Shown: positions 44,991 to 58,921 of the stretch, piece after piece
Numbering within the stretch: the stretch's first letter is position 1
Layout: each line of letters begins with the position of its first letter
From: Megascapheus bottae
Taxonomy: Eukaryota; Chordata; Mammalia; Rodentia; Geomyidae
Reading direction: 5' to 3'
Length of the DNA stretch: 64,000 nt
Assembly (NCBI GenBank): GCA_024803745.1
Contig: JANJXV010000191.1
Span: forward strand, 682,001-746,000
Position numbers and translations under genes: made by a program
Notes under the pieces: generated by a model
Databases searched by the model: none
What the model was told of the DNA's origin: nothing
What the model saw: only the letters and a program-made list of their open reading frames with translations

Positions 44991-45221
44991 TTTGCGGTCA
45001 TGGGACTTGAATTCTAGACCTGGCTGTTCTTCCGAGCTCTTCAGCTCAAGGCTACTGCCCTATGTCTTTAGACTCAACCCCACTTCTCATTTTCTATTGG
45101 TTCATTGGAGAGAAGAGTCTAAGGTGTTTTTGTGATAGGTCAGTCTTTGAACCTTGATCCTCAGATCTCAGCCTCCTAAGTAGCTAGGATTACAGGCATG
45201 AGCCACGGGCTCATGGCTTTC
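44991..45221 (-). repeat. Composite SINE (copy B)
   Basis: Same insertion as 1793-2022. The head is closer to consensus here ('ctaggattacaggcatgagc'). Confidence 0.85.
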
Positions 45222-45312
45222 TCATTTTATTTTGTTTCACAGTGATTTCTACAGAGAAATCTAACTTTAACTCTACTGCCACATAGAATTCATCATATCA
45301 CCCTATGATTCT

Positions 45313-45483
45313 TGGTGCCGCGGGTTTGGGCTAGCATGCACAAAGACCTGGTTCAGTTCCTTGGTACTACATACAAAAAAAAGCCAGAAGTGGTGCTATG
45401 ACTCAAGAAGTAGAGAGCTAGCCTTGAGAAAACCCAAGGACCATGCTCAGGCCCTGAGACCAAGCATAGGATTGGGAAAAGAA
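45313..45483 (+). repeat. IDL-Geo SINE (copy B)
   Basis: Same insertion as 2118-2290. Confidence 0.8.
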
Positions 45484-45629
45484 AATGATTCTTGATTCAT
45501 TCACAAAGAATTCCATAGGTTCCACACAGGATTTAGGGTAACTAAGAATATTATTGCTCAGTACATCACAACATGAACTTACCAATGGGGCTCAGGCTCC
45601 AACATCAATATGAAGATGCATTAACTCAC

Positions 45630-45719
45630 CTGTGATATTCTTGTCAGAGGAATTTCCTATCCAGAGTTCTGCACAGTGCTCTAGCTTGTCAATTAATACA
45701 GGTTTGGGAACACAGGGCC
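45630..45719 (-). CDS. KRAB B-box exon, copy B
   Basis: 90 bp, intact acceptor 'ttacag' and donor 'gtgagt', phase 1 in and out. It reads as copy A except W for S in A-E-L-W-I-G-N. It lies between the KRAB-A exon (46483-46609) and the finger exon (43594), whose acceptor is intact in this copy. Confidence 0.85.
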
Positions 45720-45889
45720 CTGTAAATTAGAAACAGTAGAGAATTATTGCTTATGCTGTGTCATCATTGCTTTAAGTTCGCAGACATCCTACTCACAAGT
45801 TATCTATTAAATCTTTTCTCTCATTTCTCACTGTCTCCATGGTTGACTTTTCCCCAGCTCTGGATTCATTTTGTATGGCATAAACTTAG

Positions 45890-46148
45890 CTGTCTTGCTC
45901 AAGGCTAGAAAAATACCAGTTTGAGTCCCAGCTCCACTTACATGCATAGGTCTTCATGCATGCTAGGCAAGCACTCAACAACAAAGTCAAACTCTTGACA
46001 CTCCACTAACATTTTTGAGGGGTTACTTGGAGTTATAGAGTTTCATGGCAATTTTTATGCCATTGCTGGCTTCAAATTAGAATTCTTAGATTCCTTCCTC
46101 CTGAATATTTTAAGATTACAGGCATGAAACATTGCACCTAGTGCCAGG
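45890..46148 (-). repeat. IDL fragment and old B1-like head (copy B)
   Basis: Same two insertions as 2693-2800 and 2822-2950. Confidence 0.6.
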
Positions 46149-46396
46149 TTTCCATTATAAACTCACTGTTTAGTGATTTGTAGATCCTATTTCCAAAAAT
46201 GATATATATTCTATTCTGGATGGTTTATCCACTTACAATTACTGTGTAAGTTTGGAATGTCGTCTCCATTAGAGGAAACATAATTTAGAACTGTTGTCAA
46301 AGTATCCTGAAGGTATCCTGAAGAATGAGTACAAAATTACCTTAGGTTTTCTTTAGAAAGTAATGATACTTCTCAGGGCCTGGAATCTTTCATTTA

Positions 46397-46636
<240 letters not shown>

Positions 46637-46739
46637 TTAGCACTGAGTTATAAACACACCATGTCTGGAATTTTATTCTTTTTTTGTTGGAATTGTATTC
46701 CTTTACTTAAATCTTTAGACTTACATGAAATATTGACCT

Positions 46740-46930
46740 GAAAAGCTTAGGGATGGTGCCTAGGCCCAGACGTCAAGTCCCAAGACCCACAAAAAAATAA
46801 AAAGGCAAGCCACGTGTTGGTGGCTCACGCCTGTCATCCTAGCTACTCAGGAGACTGAGATCTGAGGACCATGGTTTCAAAGCCAGCCTGGCACAAAATT
46901 CCATGAGACTCCATTCCAATTACCCACCAT
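46740..46930 (+). repeat. Composite SINE pieces (copy B)
   Basis: Same as 3545-3735. Confidence 0.8.
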
Positions 46931-47186
46931 AAAATGTTTAATGGCTTGTGGCATATCATGGTAGAGCAATTGTGGTATCGACAGAAATAAGTCGGGGGAG
47001 TAGATTTAGGTTATAAATGGAATTATTCCATTGAAAAGGAACTACATTATATGATGACATATGCTGATACTGAGAGAATATTGCAAAATCTTAGGGTATC
47101 AAGTAATAATACTATGAAGTACACCCAGAATGTTAATGTTCTATGTCTGGCATAATAATCACTTGGGGAAGAAATTATTTTTTCTT

Positions 47187-47434
47187 TTTTTTTTTGGCTG
47201 GGGGATTTGTAAGGCTTGAACTCTGGGCCTGGGCACTGTTCCTGAGCTCTTCAACTCAAGGCTATCACCCTACCTATGAAGCCACAGTGCCATTTCCCAT
47301 ATTCTAGTGTTTAACTGTCGATGAGAGTCTCATAGACTTTCTAATGCCCAGGCTGGCTTTGAACCAAATCTTTAGATATCAGCCTGATATCTGAGTAGCT
47401 AGGATTACAGGTAGAATTCACTGCACCTGGCAAG
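47187..47434 (-). repeat. Composite SINE (copy B)
   Basis: Same insertion as 3990-4234. Confidence 0.85.
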
Positions 47435-47559
47435 AAATTTATTTCTTGCTGTTTTATACTACAAATTTACTGTATGTTTTACTTTTTCAAAAAGACTGAG
47501 GATGACCTTTGTTCTGTATATAATGGGAAGAGGGGTAGGGAGCTGTGAGCAGAACAACT

Positions 47560-47662
47560 GAGGGGCAATACGCAGGGTAGGACAATAGCCTTAAACTAAA
47601 GAGCTCACGGCCCAAGGTCCAAGCCCCATGACTTTCCCCACTACCCCACAAAAAAAAGGGAA
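47560..47662 (+). repeat. Composite SINE tail (copy B)
   Basis: Same as 4360-4460. Confidence 0.6.
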
Positions 47663-47830
47663 AAAAATTGGAGATTGGAGAGTATTTTCTAAAAAGAATA
47701 TATAGAAATAGTAGTTCAAAATGTAGAAAGAAGTTCAATATTAACAGTCATGAGAAAAATTAAAATTACAATGAAATCATTACTTTAAGTATATTAATAT
47801 AAATATACTTTTAAACAAAAAGATCCACAT

Positions 47831-47839
47831 ACACACACA

Positions 47840-47876
<37 letters not shown>
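47831..47876 (+). repeat. (CA)n microsatellite (copy B)
   Basis: Longer than the copy A tract at 4631-4672. Confidence 0.95.
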
Positions 47877-47877
<1 letters not shown>

Positions 47878-48424
47878 TACAAAAAAACAACTTTCAAAGT
47901 CTAACTATTACTGGGAAGGTAGTGAGAAGAAGTAGAACTTTGGAATAGTTCTGCAAGGAATATAAAACAATCAAAAATTGCGTGGAGAGTGCTAAGAAAA
48001 GTACTAAATATAGAATTACATAGAAATATGGTCCAACACTTCTATTTCTAGATTTGTACCTAATGGAAGAGAAAGCAGAGACTAGAACAAATATGTGGAG
48101 AATCCATTCACAACTATTAATAATAATCCAAAGATAGAAATATGCAAAACAATGCATTGAAAAGGAAGAACATTTTACTATATTTTACAGATGAATCTTG
48201 ATTACAGTAAACTAAAAATACAGCAGTCATAAAGGAAGAGCTAGGGTATGTTTTCCCTTCCAGAGCTTCCAAGGATCAACAAACCCTTAGAGCCAAAAAG
48301 CACGATGGTTCCAGAGAATGGAGTAGACAGGAACAGGAGCTGAATGTTTAATGATTATACATGGAAGATGAAAATTGCTCTAGATGGGTAGAATGAAGAG
48401 AGAATTGTACCCTAAACAATGGTT

Positions 48425-48520
48425 ATGTAGCCACACAGGATGGGACACACCTATACTCCCTGAACTTGGGAAACTCAAGAAGGATTTCTAGCCATCCTGG
48501 ATGCATGGAAAGATCTATCA
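48425..48520 (+). repeat. Old B1-like head (copy B)
   Basis: Same as 5215-5310. Confidence 0.5.
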
Positions 48521-48536
48521 TAAAAACTAATGTGGA

Positions 48537-48713
48537 GGGGCTGGGAGTTTGGCATAGTTGTAGAGTGCTTGTATGAAGACGAAGGTTCAATTCCGCAGTA
48601 CCACATACACAGAAAAAACCAGAAGTAGTGCTGTGGCTCAAGTAGAAGATCACTATGCTTGAGGAAAGCTGAAGGACAGTGCTTAAACCGAGTTTAAAAA
48701 AAACCCAGAAAGC
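48537..48713 (+). repeat. IDL-Geo SINE (copy B)
   Basis: Same insertion as 5327-5502. Confidence 0.85.
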
Positions 48714-48966
48714 TGAGCATGATGGGGTGGTGGCTCACTTCTATAATCCTAGATACTCAGGAGGCTGAGATCTGAGGATCAAGGTTTAAAGCCATCCTGG
48801 CACAAAAAGACCTGAGACACTTATCTCCAATTTACCTTTAGAAAATGGGAAGTGGGGCTTGGCTCCAGGGTAAGGTGGTAGCCTGGAGCTGAAGAGCTCA
48901 GGGATAGTGCCCAGGCTGAGTTCAAGTTCTATGACCCACCAAAAAAAACCCAAAAAACAAAAAATA
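48714..48966 (+). repeat. Composite SINE (copy B)
   Basis: Same insertion as 5503-5755. Confidence 0.85.
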
Positions 48967-49377
48967 AGATGGAAAAAATTGGATTCTGTGAATTTTATCA
49001 GGCATATAAATGTCTTTTTTTACGGTTGAAATAAAAAATTGTTTGGAAAAAAGTTTTTAGCGAGAAATGTACACTACAAATGGAATTAACAACAAACACA
49101 AAATATGCAAAAGATACAAATTATCACAATATGGGTATCCTGCTTGTTCAAATGAGTCACATATTCTGAATCATTTCTCCCAGTCGATATATGCCACAAG
49201 TGTTAGCTTGTACTGTACTTCTTGGGAAATCAAAAGCAAATACTAAGCAAATGTGTGTTAGATTTTGTCAACAGTGATATTTCAAATATAAATCCCTACT
49301 CATTGCATTATTTAATATCAATGCCGGAATCTAACTTACACTGGCAGAATCTTCAATCTTTTGAGAATCTTCAAAAG

Positions 49378-51518
49378 GGTGTGTAAATATTTAGGATCGT
49401 TATGTCTTCCTGGAGGAGAGATCCCTTTAGTAGTATGTAGTAACCTTCTCTGTCTTTTCTTACTATTTTTAGTTTGAAGTCTATTGTATCTGACATGAGG
49501 ATGGCAACTCCAGCCTGTTTATGGGGGCAGTTAGCTTGATAGAGTTTATTCCAACCTCTCACTTTCAAAAGATGATTGTTTTTGGGTAAGATATGTCTCT
49601 TGAAGTCAGCAGAACGATGGCTCTTGCTTTTTGATCAAACTAGACAACCTATGCCGTTTAATTGGAGAGTTAAGTCCATTGATATTGAGAGTTAGGATTG
49701 AGAGATATTTATTAGTTCCTACCATTTTTAAAAGATTTTAGTAGGGCCTGTGTCTTGACAGTTCTTGTGGTCCTTAGATGGTATGCTGTTTAGGTGCCAT
49801 TTCTTTCCCTATATTGCATTTATTTTGGTTTTCTATGTATAGAGCATCTTTGAGAATTCTCTGTAGTGTTGGTTTTGTTTCGACATATTGTTGCAGCTTT
49901 TCCCTGGAATGGAATGTTTTTATTTTTCCCTCAGTTATGAATGAGAGCTTAGCTGGCTACAGTATTCTTGGTTGGTAGTTATTTGATATAAGGGCATGAC
50001 ATATATGCTTCCAGTCACTTCGTGCTTTCATGGTCTCTGCTGAGAAATCTGGGGTTATTCTGATTGGTTGCCTTTGTAGGTTACTGATCCCTTTTCCCTG
50101 GCTGCCTTTAGGATCTTTCCTTTCGTTTCTATTGATCCAGTTCGGATCACAATGTGGCGGTGGGATGTTCTTTTCTGGTCAGGTCTGTTTGGGGTTCTAA
50201 AAGCTTCTCGTATCTGGATGGGCCTGCCCTTCTGGATATTTGGGAAATTCTCTGAGATGATTCCCTGAAGTATATTTCCAATACCATTGACCTCTTTCTC
50301 CACGCCCTCCTCAATACCAACTAGCCTTAAATTAGGCTTCCTAATTGTATCTTGGACCTCCTGAAGCGCTCTCTCATATTTCCTAGATTTGGATTGACTC
50401 ATTTTCTGTTCTTTATAATACCTAAATTATCTTCAGCCACGGAAATTCTCTCCTCTGCAATGTCTAACCTGCTATCAAAGCTATCTACTTTATTTTTCAT
50501 CTCCCTTGCTTCTAATTGCTCACTTTTGATGCCTTGCATCCCTTGTTTTAGATCATGTATGGATTTCTTTATCTCCTTGATTTCCTTTTGAGTGGTTAGC
50601 TCAGTAGCTTTATTTTCTTTGGACATTTGCTGGAGTTTGGTCACGTTTTTATTTGTGGATTCTTTGAATTCATCCATCTTTCTTTGAAAAACCTTTATTA
50701 TGGCCTCCTTTATGGCTTCTTCTTTTTCACTTATCACCTTGTTTTTGCTTTCCTCTTGTTCAGGTATGGCTTCCTCCATTATCTCTTTCTTTATATTTTC
50801 ACATTTTTCATTAATGATGTTTATCAATTGCATTTGTGTAGCAATTGGAAGACTCTCCTCTAGGTTTGCCAGTGACTGTTCCATTGTCTGTTTACATTGG
50901 GTGGGGGATGTTGTTTCTTGATTTGACATTTTTCTTGAGTTTCTTGTTCTGCCCATTTGAAAATGGGAGCAAGATTACTACTAAATACGATTATAGTTTT
51001 TCAGATATAACCAACCTAGACCTCTGCAGCTGGCAGACACTAGATGTTCACAAGTTTTGATTGATATTATCACTCTTTCTTTTTGTGCACTTACAGACCA
51101 GCTTAATACAACCACTGATAAGCGATTTATACCCAAAACAATAAGCCTCTCAATCCAATCTCTATTGTCTTTAAGTCCCTCTGAGCCTAGAGAATAATTA
51201 ACCACCTACATATACAATATTGCTCAACAGCCATCAAGTGTAGATCCGTGCAGTATAAGGGTTGAAAGACGAGCAGAGGTCCAGAGATAGAAAAAAAGAA
51301 TGAGAGAGGTCAGGGGAGGTGCAAGAGGATTAACGTAGGAGTGTAAGAATATTGTAGTAATGAAGAAAAGTTATAGCATAAGGATAACTGACATAAGTTG
51401 GTAAGTAGGTAGCATATTTGAGTACAAAGTTTGAAAAGTATTAGAATAAAACTTATGTGTTGCTGCACGACTAGCTCTTAGCCCAACCAGTGGCCTCACA
51501 GTGGACCATGGGATGGAT
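49378..51518 (-). mobile_element. L1f: LINE-1 lacking most of ORF2 and its 3' end
   Basis: Minus-strand L1 with the same left boundary as L1a: it starts inside the endonuclease at 'gggtgtgtaaatattt'. Unlike L1a it continues through ORF1 to the 5'UTR (50957-51518) and spacer. It shows what array A looked like before the 6971-6979 deletion. Confidence 0.88.
50055..50956 (-). pseudogene. L1f ORF1, split and further broken
   Basis: Coiled-coil frame 50399-50956 and C-terminal frame 50055-50402 with the ATGA junction at 50399-50402. The C-terminal frame ends early at YKGNQSE because of a private 1-nt deletion near 50068 ('gattggttgcc'). Confidence 0.85.
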
Positions 51519-52867
51519 CTGTTTTTCTTGTCTACGTTGAGGGAAAGGGGTATTTCACAAGATGCAGAAGCGAAGATTTCAGAAGCAAATGCTGTGAGTG
51601 AATTAGCTCGTAAAAAGCATTTTTATTTTCTTTTATCTTTCTGCCAGTCTTGGGGCTTGAATTCAGGGCCTGAGCACTGTCCTCGGGTTTTCTCAAGTCT
51701 AGCCCTCTGCCACTTGAGCCACAGTGCCACATCTAGATTTTCTATCTATGTGGTACTGAGCAATCAAACCCAGATCTTCATGGATGCTAGGCAAGCACTC
51801 TACCACTATGCCAAACTCTCAACCCTGACATAGTAATTATAAAGTCATCATCAACATCATCATATCCAAATATCCTTTCTCCTACAAAGAATGAACACTT
51901 AACTGTGTCTAATGCTTTTTTTTTAATTTCACTAATTCTTCTGTGTTTTTCCCTCTTGCATTTTTCACACATGACAGCAAAGCTAATCATCAGGAAAAAA
52001 TTGATTAGGATACACAAACCTAATAATATCCTAGTAGATTGACGTCAAAAATATGTGCAAGATGCCCTGTGTGTTTGACCTAGTGGGAGAGTCCTTGGCT
52101 ACCAAGCAGTAAGCCTCAGGTTTGATTCCTCATTACCACATACATAGAAAACGCTGCAAGTGGTGCTGTGGCTCGGTGGGACAGCTAAAGCCTAAAGAAA
52201 GCCCAAGAACAATGTTCACACTCTGAGGTCAAGTCCCAAGACTAGCAAAAACAAAAAAAATTCGACAAGGGGCAAAATGCAGGCAGAGAAGGCATTGTGA
52301 CGCAAATGTTTTGTAAAGGATGAGGGCAATATTACCTAAGAAAGGCTCCTTGAGCCTGAGACCAGACTGGTAGTTGGGCCTAGTGGAAGACATTGGGATT
52401 GGACAAATAAGGTGTGCTGTATACTACATCCACATGTATATTGTGAGACTGGAGGAGACATTCAGTCTCCAGTATGTCTTTGGTGAGGTCTTTTGTGAGC
52501 AAGGATCTTTGGTCATTGGGCCCTGAAAGGTGACCCTGCCTCCCTCACAATGGAACAGAATATGGAACCCTGGAAACCAAGCCACTGTAACTAACAACCA
52601 GCTCAAGCCAGCTCACTTGGCCTGTGGCTCAGGAGGAAGAAAGATGTTGCTGTGCTGTTGCCAAAGGTCAGGAAACTCGAGTCTCAGGCATGGAAGTTGT
52701 GGATGTCTTACTCGAAGATGTACATGCTAGATCATTGCCAAGCCACAAATCCAGTATAACAGAACTTTCTCTAAGAAGAAGGCCAGGAAAATCCAGGGCA
52801 ACCAGATGAGGTAAATTTCTAAGAAGAAATGTATTTGACCCAATCATCCTCGCCACACACTACAACT
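51519..52867. repeat. Spacer 1 of array B
   Basis: Array spacer between L1f and L1g, with both IDL-Geo SINEs (about 51633-51823 and 52064-52258) and a shortened segment near 52331 where 'tgacccttaagtttggatct' is absent. No equivalent remains in array A, because the 4.46-kb deletion removed it. Confidence 0.88.
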
Positions 52868-53285
52868 TTCTTTTTTTTTCATTTTTTTATTGTAATTAGT
52901 AAAAGGGTTAGATGATATTTGCCAGATAGAAGGTGCATTAATTCACATACATTGATACCCTTTCACATGTCTTGGTACCCATTTCCCTCCAACCCCACAA
53001 CCCCCACCCGTCTTGGTTTTCCCCCCTTCCCTATCAAATTTCAAATATCCAAATACAAATAAATTCAATATATCAGATAACAAAGTGAGATACTATACCA
53101 ATACGGGATAACCAAGGGACAGCAAGCGAGATGAGAGACAACATAGTACATTAAGGACAACAATCATTCATTATATGGCTTTTGTGTCAATATCCTGGAG
53201 GTCCTTTCAATTAGCTTCACATTATATGGCCTTATATATGGCCTTTTGCTCTATTGACAATCTCTGCAAGTAGAGCCCAAGGTTT

Positions 53286-56200
53286 CTACTGATTATGACG
53301 AATGAGGGAAACCACTGAGCCTAAGTTCCTTTGAGTCTGGCTTACTTCACTTAATATGATTTGTTCTAAGTCTTTCCATTTCCTAACAAATGGGGCGATG
53401 TCATTCTTTCTGACAGCAGCATAGAATTCCATTGTGTACAAATACCACAACTTGTTGATCCACTCATCAACTGAGGGACATCTGGGTTGGTTCCATATCT
53501 TTGCTATGGTGAATAGTGCTGCAATGAACATTGTTGTGCTAGTGGGTTTAGTATGCCCTTGTTTCTGGATTGTTGGGTAAATCCAAGTACTGGAATTGCT
53601 GGGTCATAGGGGAGTTCTATTTTTTGCCTTTTGAGGCACTGCCCCCCTGCTTTCCATAGTGGTTGAATGAGTTTGCACTCCCACCAACAGTGTAGTAGTG
53701 ATCCCTCCTGACCACATCCCCTCCAGCATCTGTTGTCATTCGTTTTCCTGATCCTGGCCATTCTAACTGGAGTTAGGTGGAATCTTAGACTTGTTTTGAT
53801 TTGCATTTCTTTTATGACCAGAGATGTTGAGCATTTCTTCATGTGTCTATAGGCCATTTTTGTTTCTTCTTCATAGAAGACTCTCTTTAAGTCTTTGGCC
53901 CATTTTGTAATGGGATGGGTGTTACTTTGGAGGTTAGTTTTGGAGTGATTCAATTTTTTGAGTTGTTGATATATTTTAGATATGAGGCCTTGTTCCGTTG
54001 TTTGGGGGGTGAAGATCTTCTCCCACTCTGTAGGCTTCCTGATTAGTTTACTAGCTATATCCGTTGCCATACAAAAGCTCTGCAGTTTAATGCAGTCCAA
54101 CTTATCCAGCCTTTCTCTGATTTGTTGTGATTCTTGGTCCTTATTAAGAAAGTTTCGACCTGTACCAAGGAGGCCTAGTGTATCTCCTATTCCTTCCTGT
54201 AAACTTTTCAGTGTGTCAGCTTTTACCTCCACGTCTTTGATCCATTTGGAGTTAATTCTAGTGCAAGGGGACAAAGAAGGATCCAACTTTAGTTTTCTGC
54301 AGGTGTTTAACCAGTTCTGCCAGCACAACTTGTTGAAGAGGCTATCTTTCTTCCATTCTATTTTTTTGGCTCCCTGGTCAAAGATTAGGTGGCCATAGGT
54401 CTGTGGTTTAATATCTGGGTCCGCAGTTCTACTCCATTGGACTTCAGGCCTATTCTTGTGCCAGTACCAAGCTGTTTTGAGAATTACAGCTCTGTAATAG
54501 AGCCTTAAGTTTGGAATTGAAATTCCTCCAGTGCTGTTCTTTCTGCTAAGGAGTGTTTTTGCTATACGGGGTCTTTATTATTCCATACGAATTTTGAATT
54601 GCCTCTTCTATGTCTTTAAAGAATGACATTGGGATGTTGATGGGTATTACATTGAATTTGTAGATAGCCCTTGGCAAGTTTGTCATTTTCACAATGTTGA
54701 TTCTTCCCATCCAGGAGCATGGGTGGTTTTTCCATTTCCTTAGTTCTGCTTTAATTTCCTTTTTTAGGGTTTTAAAGTTTTCATCTAAAAGGTCCTTTAC
54801 ATTCTTAGTTAAACTAATTGCTAGGTACTTTATTTTCTTTGAGGCTATTGTGAAAGGATTTTCTTTCCTGATTATTGCCTCGTTCCTCTCAGTGTTGGCG
54901 TAAAGGAAGGCAGTTGATTTGTGAGGGTTGATTTTATGGCCTGCTACCCTTCCAAAGCTTTGAATCAGCTCAAGGAACTTGGGAGTAGAGTCTATAGGAT
55001 TCTTTAAATACAGAATCATGTCATCGGCAAAGAGGGATAGTTTTATTTCCTCTTTCCCTACTTGGATCCCCTTTATGCTTGCTTCTTGCCTTATTGCACT
55101 GCCTAGGAATTCTAGTACTATGTTAAAAAGTAGTGGAGAGAGTGGGCATCCTTGTCTCATTCCTGATTTTAGAGGGAATGGCTTTAGATTTTCACCATTA
55201 AGTATAATACTAGCAGTGGGTTTCTCATACACAGCCTTTATTACATTGAGAAATGTTCCATGGATTCCTAGTTTCTCCACATCTTTTAACATAAAAGGGG
55301 TTTTGGATCTTGTCAAATGCCTTTTCCGCATCTATTGAGACAATCATGTGATTTTATCCCTGCTCCTGTTGATGTGTTGAATTATATTAATTGATTTGTG
55401 TATGTTGAACCAGCTTTGCCTCCCTGTGATGAATCCAGTTTGATCATAGTGTATATTTTTTTTGATGAGTTGTTGTAGACGGTTGGCCAGTATATTGTTG
55501 AGAAGTTTTAAATAGATGTTCATCAAAGAAATGGGTCTATAGATCTCTTTCTTTGATGAATCTCTGTCTGGTTTGGGGATGAGGGATATGCTGGCTTCAC
55601 AGAATGAGTTTGGTAAAGAACCTTCATTTTCAATTTCGTTGAAGAGCTTGAGGAGTATTGGTGTGAGCTCTGCTTTGAAGACCTTATACAATTCAGCTGT
55701 GAATCCATCTGGCCCTGGATTCTTTTTAAGTGGAAGTTGTCTAATTTCCATTTCTATTTCAGAGCTTGAAATAGGCCTGTTGAGTTGGGTTAGCTCTTCT
55801 TGGTTCAGTGTGTGTATGTTAATATTGTCTAGGAATTCATCCATTTCTTCTAGATTCTCAAATTTGTTGGCGTAAAGGTTTGAGAAGTATTCCCTCATGA
55901 TATTCTGGATCTTGGTAATTTCTGTCGTGATATTACCATTTTCATCTGCGATTTTGTTTATTTCGATATGCTCTCTTCTTTTTTTGGTAAGATTTGCTAA
56001 GGGCTTGTCAATTTTGTTAATTCTTTCAAAGAACCAACTCCTTGTTTTGTTGATTCTTTCTATTGATTTTTTTTATTCCAAATCATTTAATTCTGCTTTG
56101 ATTTTAATAATTTGCTTTCTCCTAATGGGTTTAGGGTTGGTTTGTTGCTCTTTTTCCATGAGGTTATGGTGAGACATTAACCAGTTGGTTTGCCATTTTT

Positions 56201-57060
56201 CCAACTTCCTGTTGTAGCCACTCAGCGCTATAAATTTTCCTCTGAGTACTGCCTTTGTTGTGTCCCTAAGGAGTTGATATTTGTGTGCTCCTTATTGTTC
56301 AATTTCATAAACAGTTGGATATCTGTTCTGATCTCTTCGATTACCCATTGTTTTTGATTCAACAACGTGTTGTTCAGTCTCCATGAGTTACAGGGTTTTC
56401 TTTGGTGGAGATGTGTGTTCAGCTCCAATTTGATGCCTTTATGGTCTGAGAGTGTGCATGGAATAATTTCAGTGTTTCTGAATCTGTCCAGGTTTGCTTT
56501 ATGGCCTAAGATGTGGTGTATTTTGGAAAATGTTCCATGTGCTGCTGAGAAAAACGTATATTGTGGTGTTACTGTGTGGAATATTCTGCAGATGTCTGTT
56601 AGATCTAGTTGGTCTATATAGTTGTTCAGTTCTAAGGTTTCTCTTTTAAGTTTTTGCCTTGTTGTTCTGTCCATAGGTGAGAGTGGTGTGTTAACCTCAC
56701 CAACAATCACTGTATTTCGATCTATGTATGGTTTCAGTGTAAGTAAAGTTTGCTTGATGAAGTTTGGAGCTCCGAGATTGGGTGTGTAAATATTTAGGAT
56801 CGTTATGTCTTCCTGGAGGAAAGATACCTTTAGTTGTATGTAGTAACCTTCTTTGTCTTTTCTTACTAATTTTAGTTTGAAGTCTGTTGTATCTGATATG
56901 AGGATGGCAACTCCAGCCTGTTTATGGGGGCAGTTAGCTTGATAGAGTTTATTCCAACCTCTCCCTTTCAAAAGATGATTGTTTTTGGGTAAGATGTGTC
57001 TCTCGAAGTCAGCAGAACGATGGCTCTTGCTTTTTGATCCAACTAGACAGCCTATGCTCT
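53286..57060 (-). pseudogene. L1g ORF2, disrupted
   Basis: Frames are 53286-53531 (C-terminus), 53504-54328 (C-terminal domain with CWRGC and CWWEC), 54546-55331 (RT with GMRQGCP and FADD), 55344-55898 (fingers, with a continuous bridge to RDKIT) and 56228-56971 (endonuclease with AGVAILISD and SDHKGIKLEL). The catalytic motif is VGEVNTPLS, replacing the Asp of GDFN. Confidence 0.85.
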
Positions 57061-57359
57061 TTAATTGGAGAGTTCAGTCCATTGATATTGAGAGTTAGGA
57101 TTGAGAGATATTTATTAGTTCCTAGCATTTTTAAAAGCTTTTAGTAGGGCCTGTGTCTTGACAGTTCTTGTGGTCCTTAGATGGTATGCTCTTTAGGTGC
57201 CATTTCTTTCCCTATATTGCATTTATTTTGGTTTTCTATTTATAGAGCATCTTTGAGAATTCTCTGTAGTGTTGGTTTTGTTTCGACATATTGTTGCAGC
57301 TTTTCCCTGGAATGGAATGATTTTATTGTTCTCTCAGTTATGAATGAGAGCTTAGGTGG

Positions 57360-58360
57360 CTACAGTATTCTTGGTTGGTAGTTATTTGATATAAGGGCAT
57401 GACATATATGCTTCCAGTCACTTCGTGCTTGCATGGTCTCTGCTGAGAAATCTGGGGTTATTCTGATTGGTTTGCCTTTGTAGGTTACTGATCCCTTTTC
57501 CCTGGCTGCCTTTAGGATCTTTCCCTTCGTTTCTATTGATCCAGTTCGGATCACAATGTGGCGGTGGGATGTTCTTTTCAGGTCAGGTCTGTTAGGGGTT
57601 CTAAAAGGTTCTCGTATCTGGATGGGCCTGCCCTTCTGGATATTTGGGAAATTCTCTGAGATGATTCCCTGAAGTATATTTCCAATACCATTGACCTCTT
57701 TCTCCACGCCCTCCTCAGTACCAACTAGCCTTAAATTAGGCTTCCTAATTGTATCTTGGACCTCCTGAAGCGCTCTCTTATATTTCCTAGATTTGGATTG
57801 ACCCATTTTCTGTTCTTTATAATACCTAAATTATCTTCAGCCACGGAAATTCTCTCCTCTGCAATGTCTAACCTGCTATCAAAGCTATCTACTTTATTTT
57901 TCATCTCCCTTGCTTCTAATTGCTCACTTTTGATGCCTTGCATCCCTTGTTTTAGATCATGTATGAATTTCTTTATCTCCTTGATTTCCTTTTGAGTGGT
58001 TAGCTCAGTAGCTTTATTTTCTTTGGACATTTGCTGGAGTTTGGTCACGTTTTTATTTGTGGATTCTTTGAATTCATCCATCTTTCTTTGAAAAACCTTT
58101 ATTATGGCCTCCTTTATGGCTTCTTCTTTTTCACTTATCACCTTGTTTTTGCTTTCCTCTTGTTCAGGTATAGCTTCCTCCATTATCTCTTTCTTTATAT
58201 TTTCACATTTTTCATTAATGATGTTTATCAATTGCATTTGTGTAGCAATTGGAAGACTCACCTCTAGGTTTGCCATTGACTCTTCCATTGTCTGTTTACA
58301 TTGGGTGGGGGATGTTGTTTCTTGATTTGACATTTTTCTTGAGTTTCTTGTTCTGCCCAT
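57360..58360 (-). pseudogene. L1g ORF1, split
   Basis: Coiled-coil frame 57731-58360 and RRM/C-terminal frame 57360-57806. The usual TGA at the junction is TGG here, so the first frame runs about 25 codons further into non-homologous sequence and the two frames overlap by 76 bases. Confidence 0.85.
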
Positions 58361-58921
58361 TTGAAAATGGGAGCAAGATTACTACTAAATACGATTATAG
58401 TTTTTCAGATATAACCAACCTAGACCTCTGTCGCTGGCAGAAACTAGATGTTCACAAGTTTTGATTGGTATTATCACTCTTTCTTTTTGTGCACTTACAG
58501 ACCAGCCTAATACAACCACTGATAAGCGATTTATACCCAAAACAATAAGCCTCTCAATCCAATCTCTATTGTCTTTAAGTCCCTTGAGCCTAGAGAATAA
58601 TTAACCACCTGCATATACAATATTGCTCAACAGCCATCAAGTGAAGATTCGTGCAGTATAAGGGTTGAAAGACGAGCAGAGGACCAGAGATAGAAAAAAA
58701 GAATGAGAGATGTCAGGGGAGGTGCAAGAGGATTAACGTAGGAGTGTAAGAATATTGTAGTAATCAAGAAAAGTTATAGCATAAGGATAACTGACATAAG
58801 TTGGTAAGTAGGTAGCATATTTGAGTACAAAGTTTGGAAAGTATTAGAATAAAACTTATGTGTTGCTGCACAACTAGCTCTTAGCCCAACCAGTGGCCTC
58901 ACAGTGGACCATGGGATGGAT

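Larger units (their letters stand above)
52868..58921 (-). mobile_element. L1g: full-length LINE-1 unit
   Basis: 6.05-kb minus-strand LINE-1 with 3'UTR, ORF2, ORF1 and 5'UTR (58361-58921). Its 5' part corresponds to L1b. It carries the shared frameshift at 55351-55360 and private ones, such as 53581-53585 ('ggtaaatcc'). It cannot encode working proteins. Confidence 0.92.
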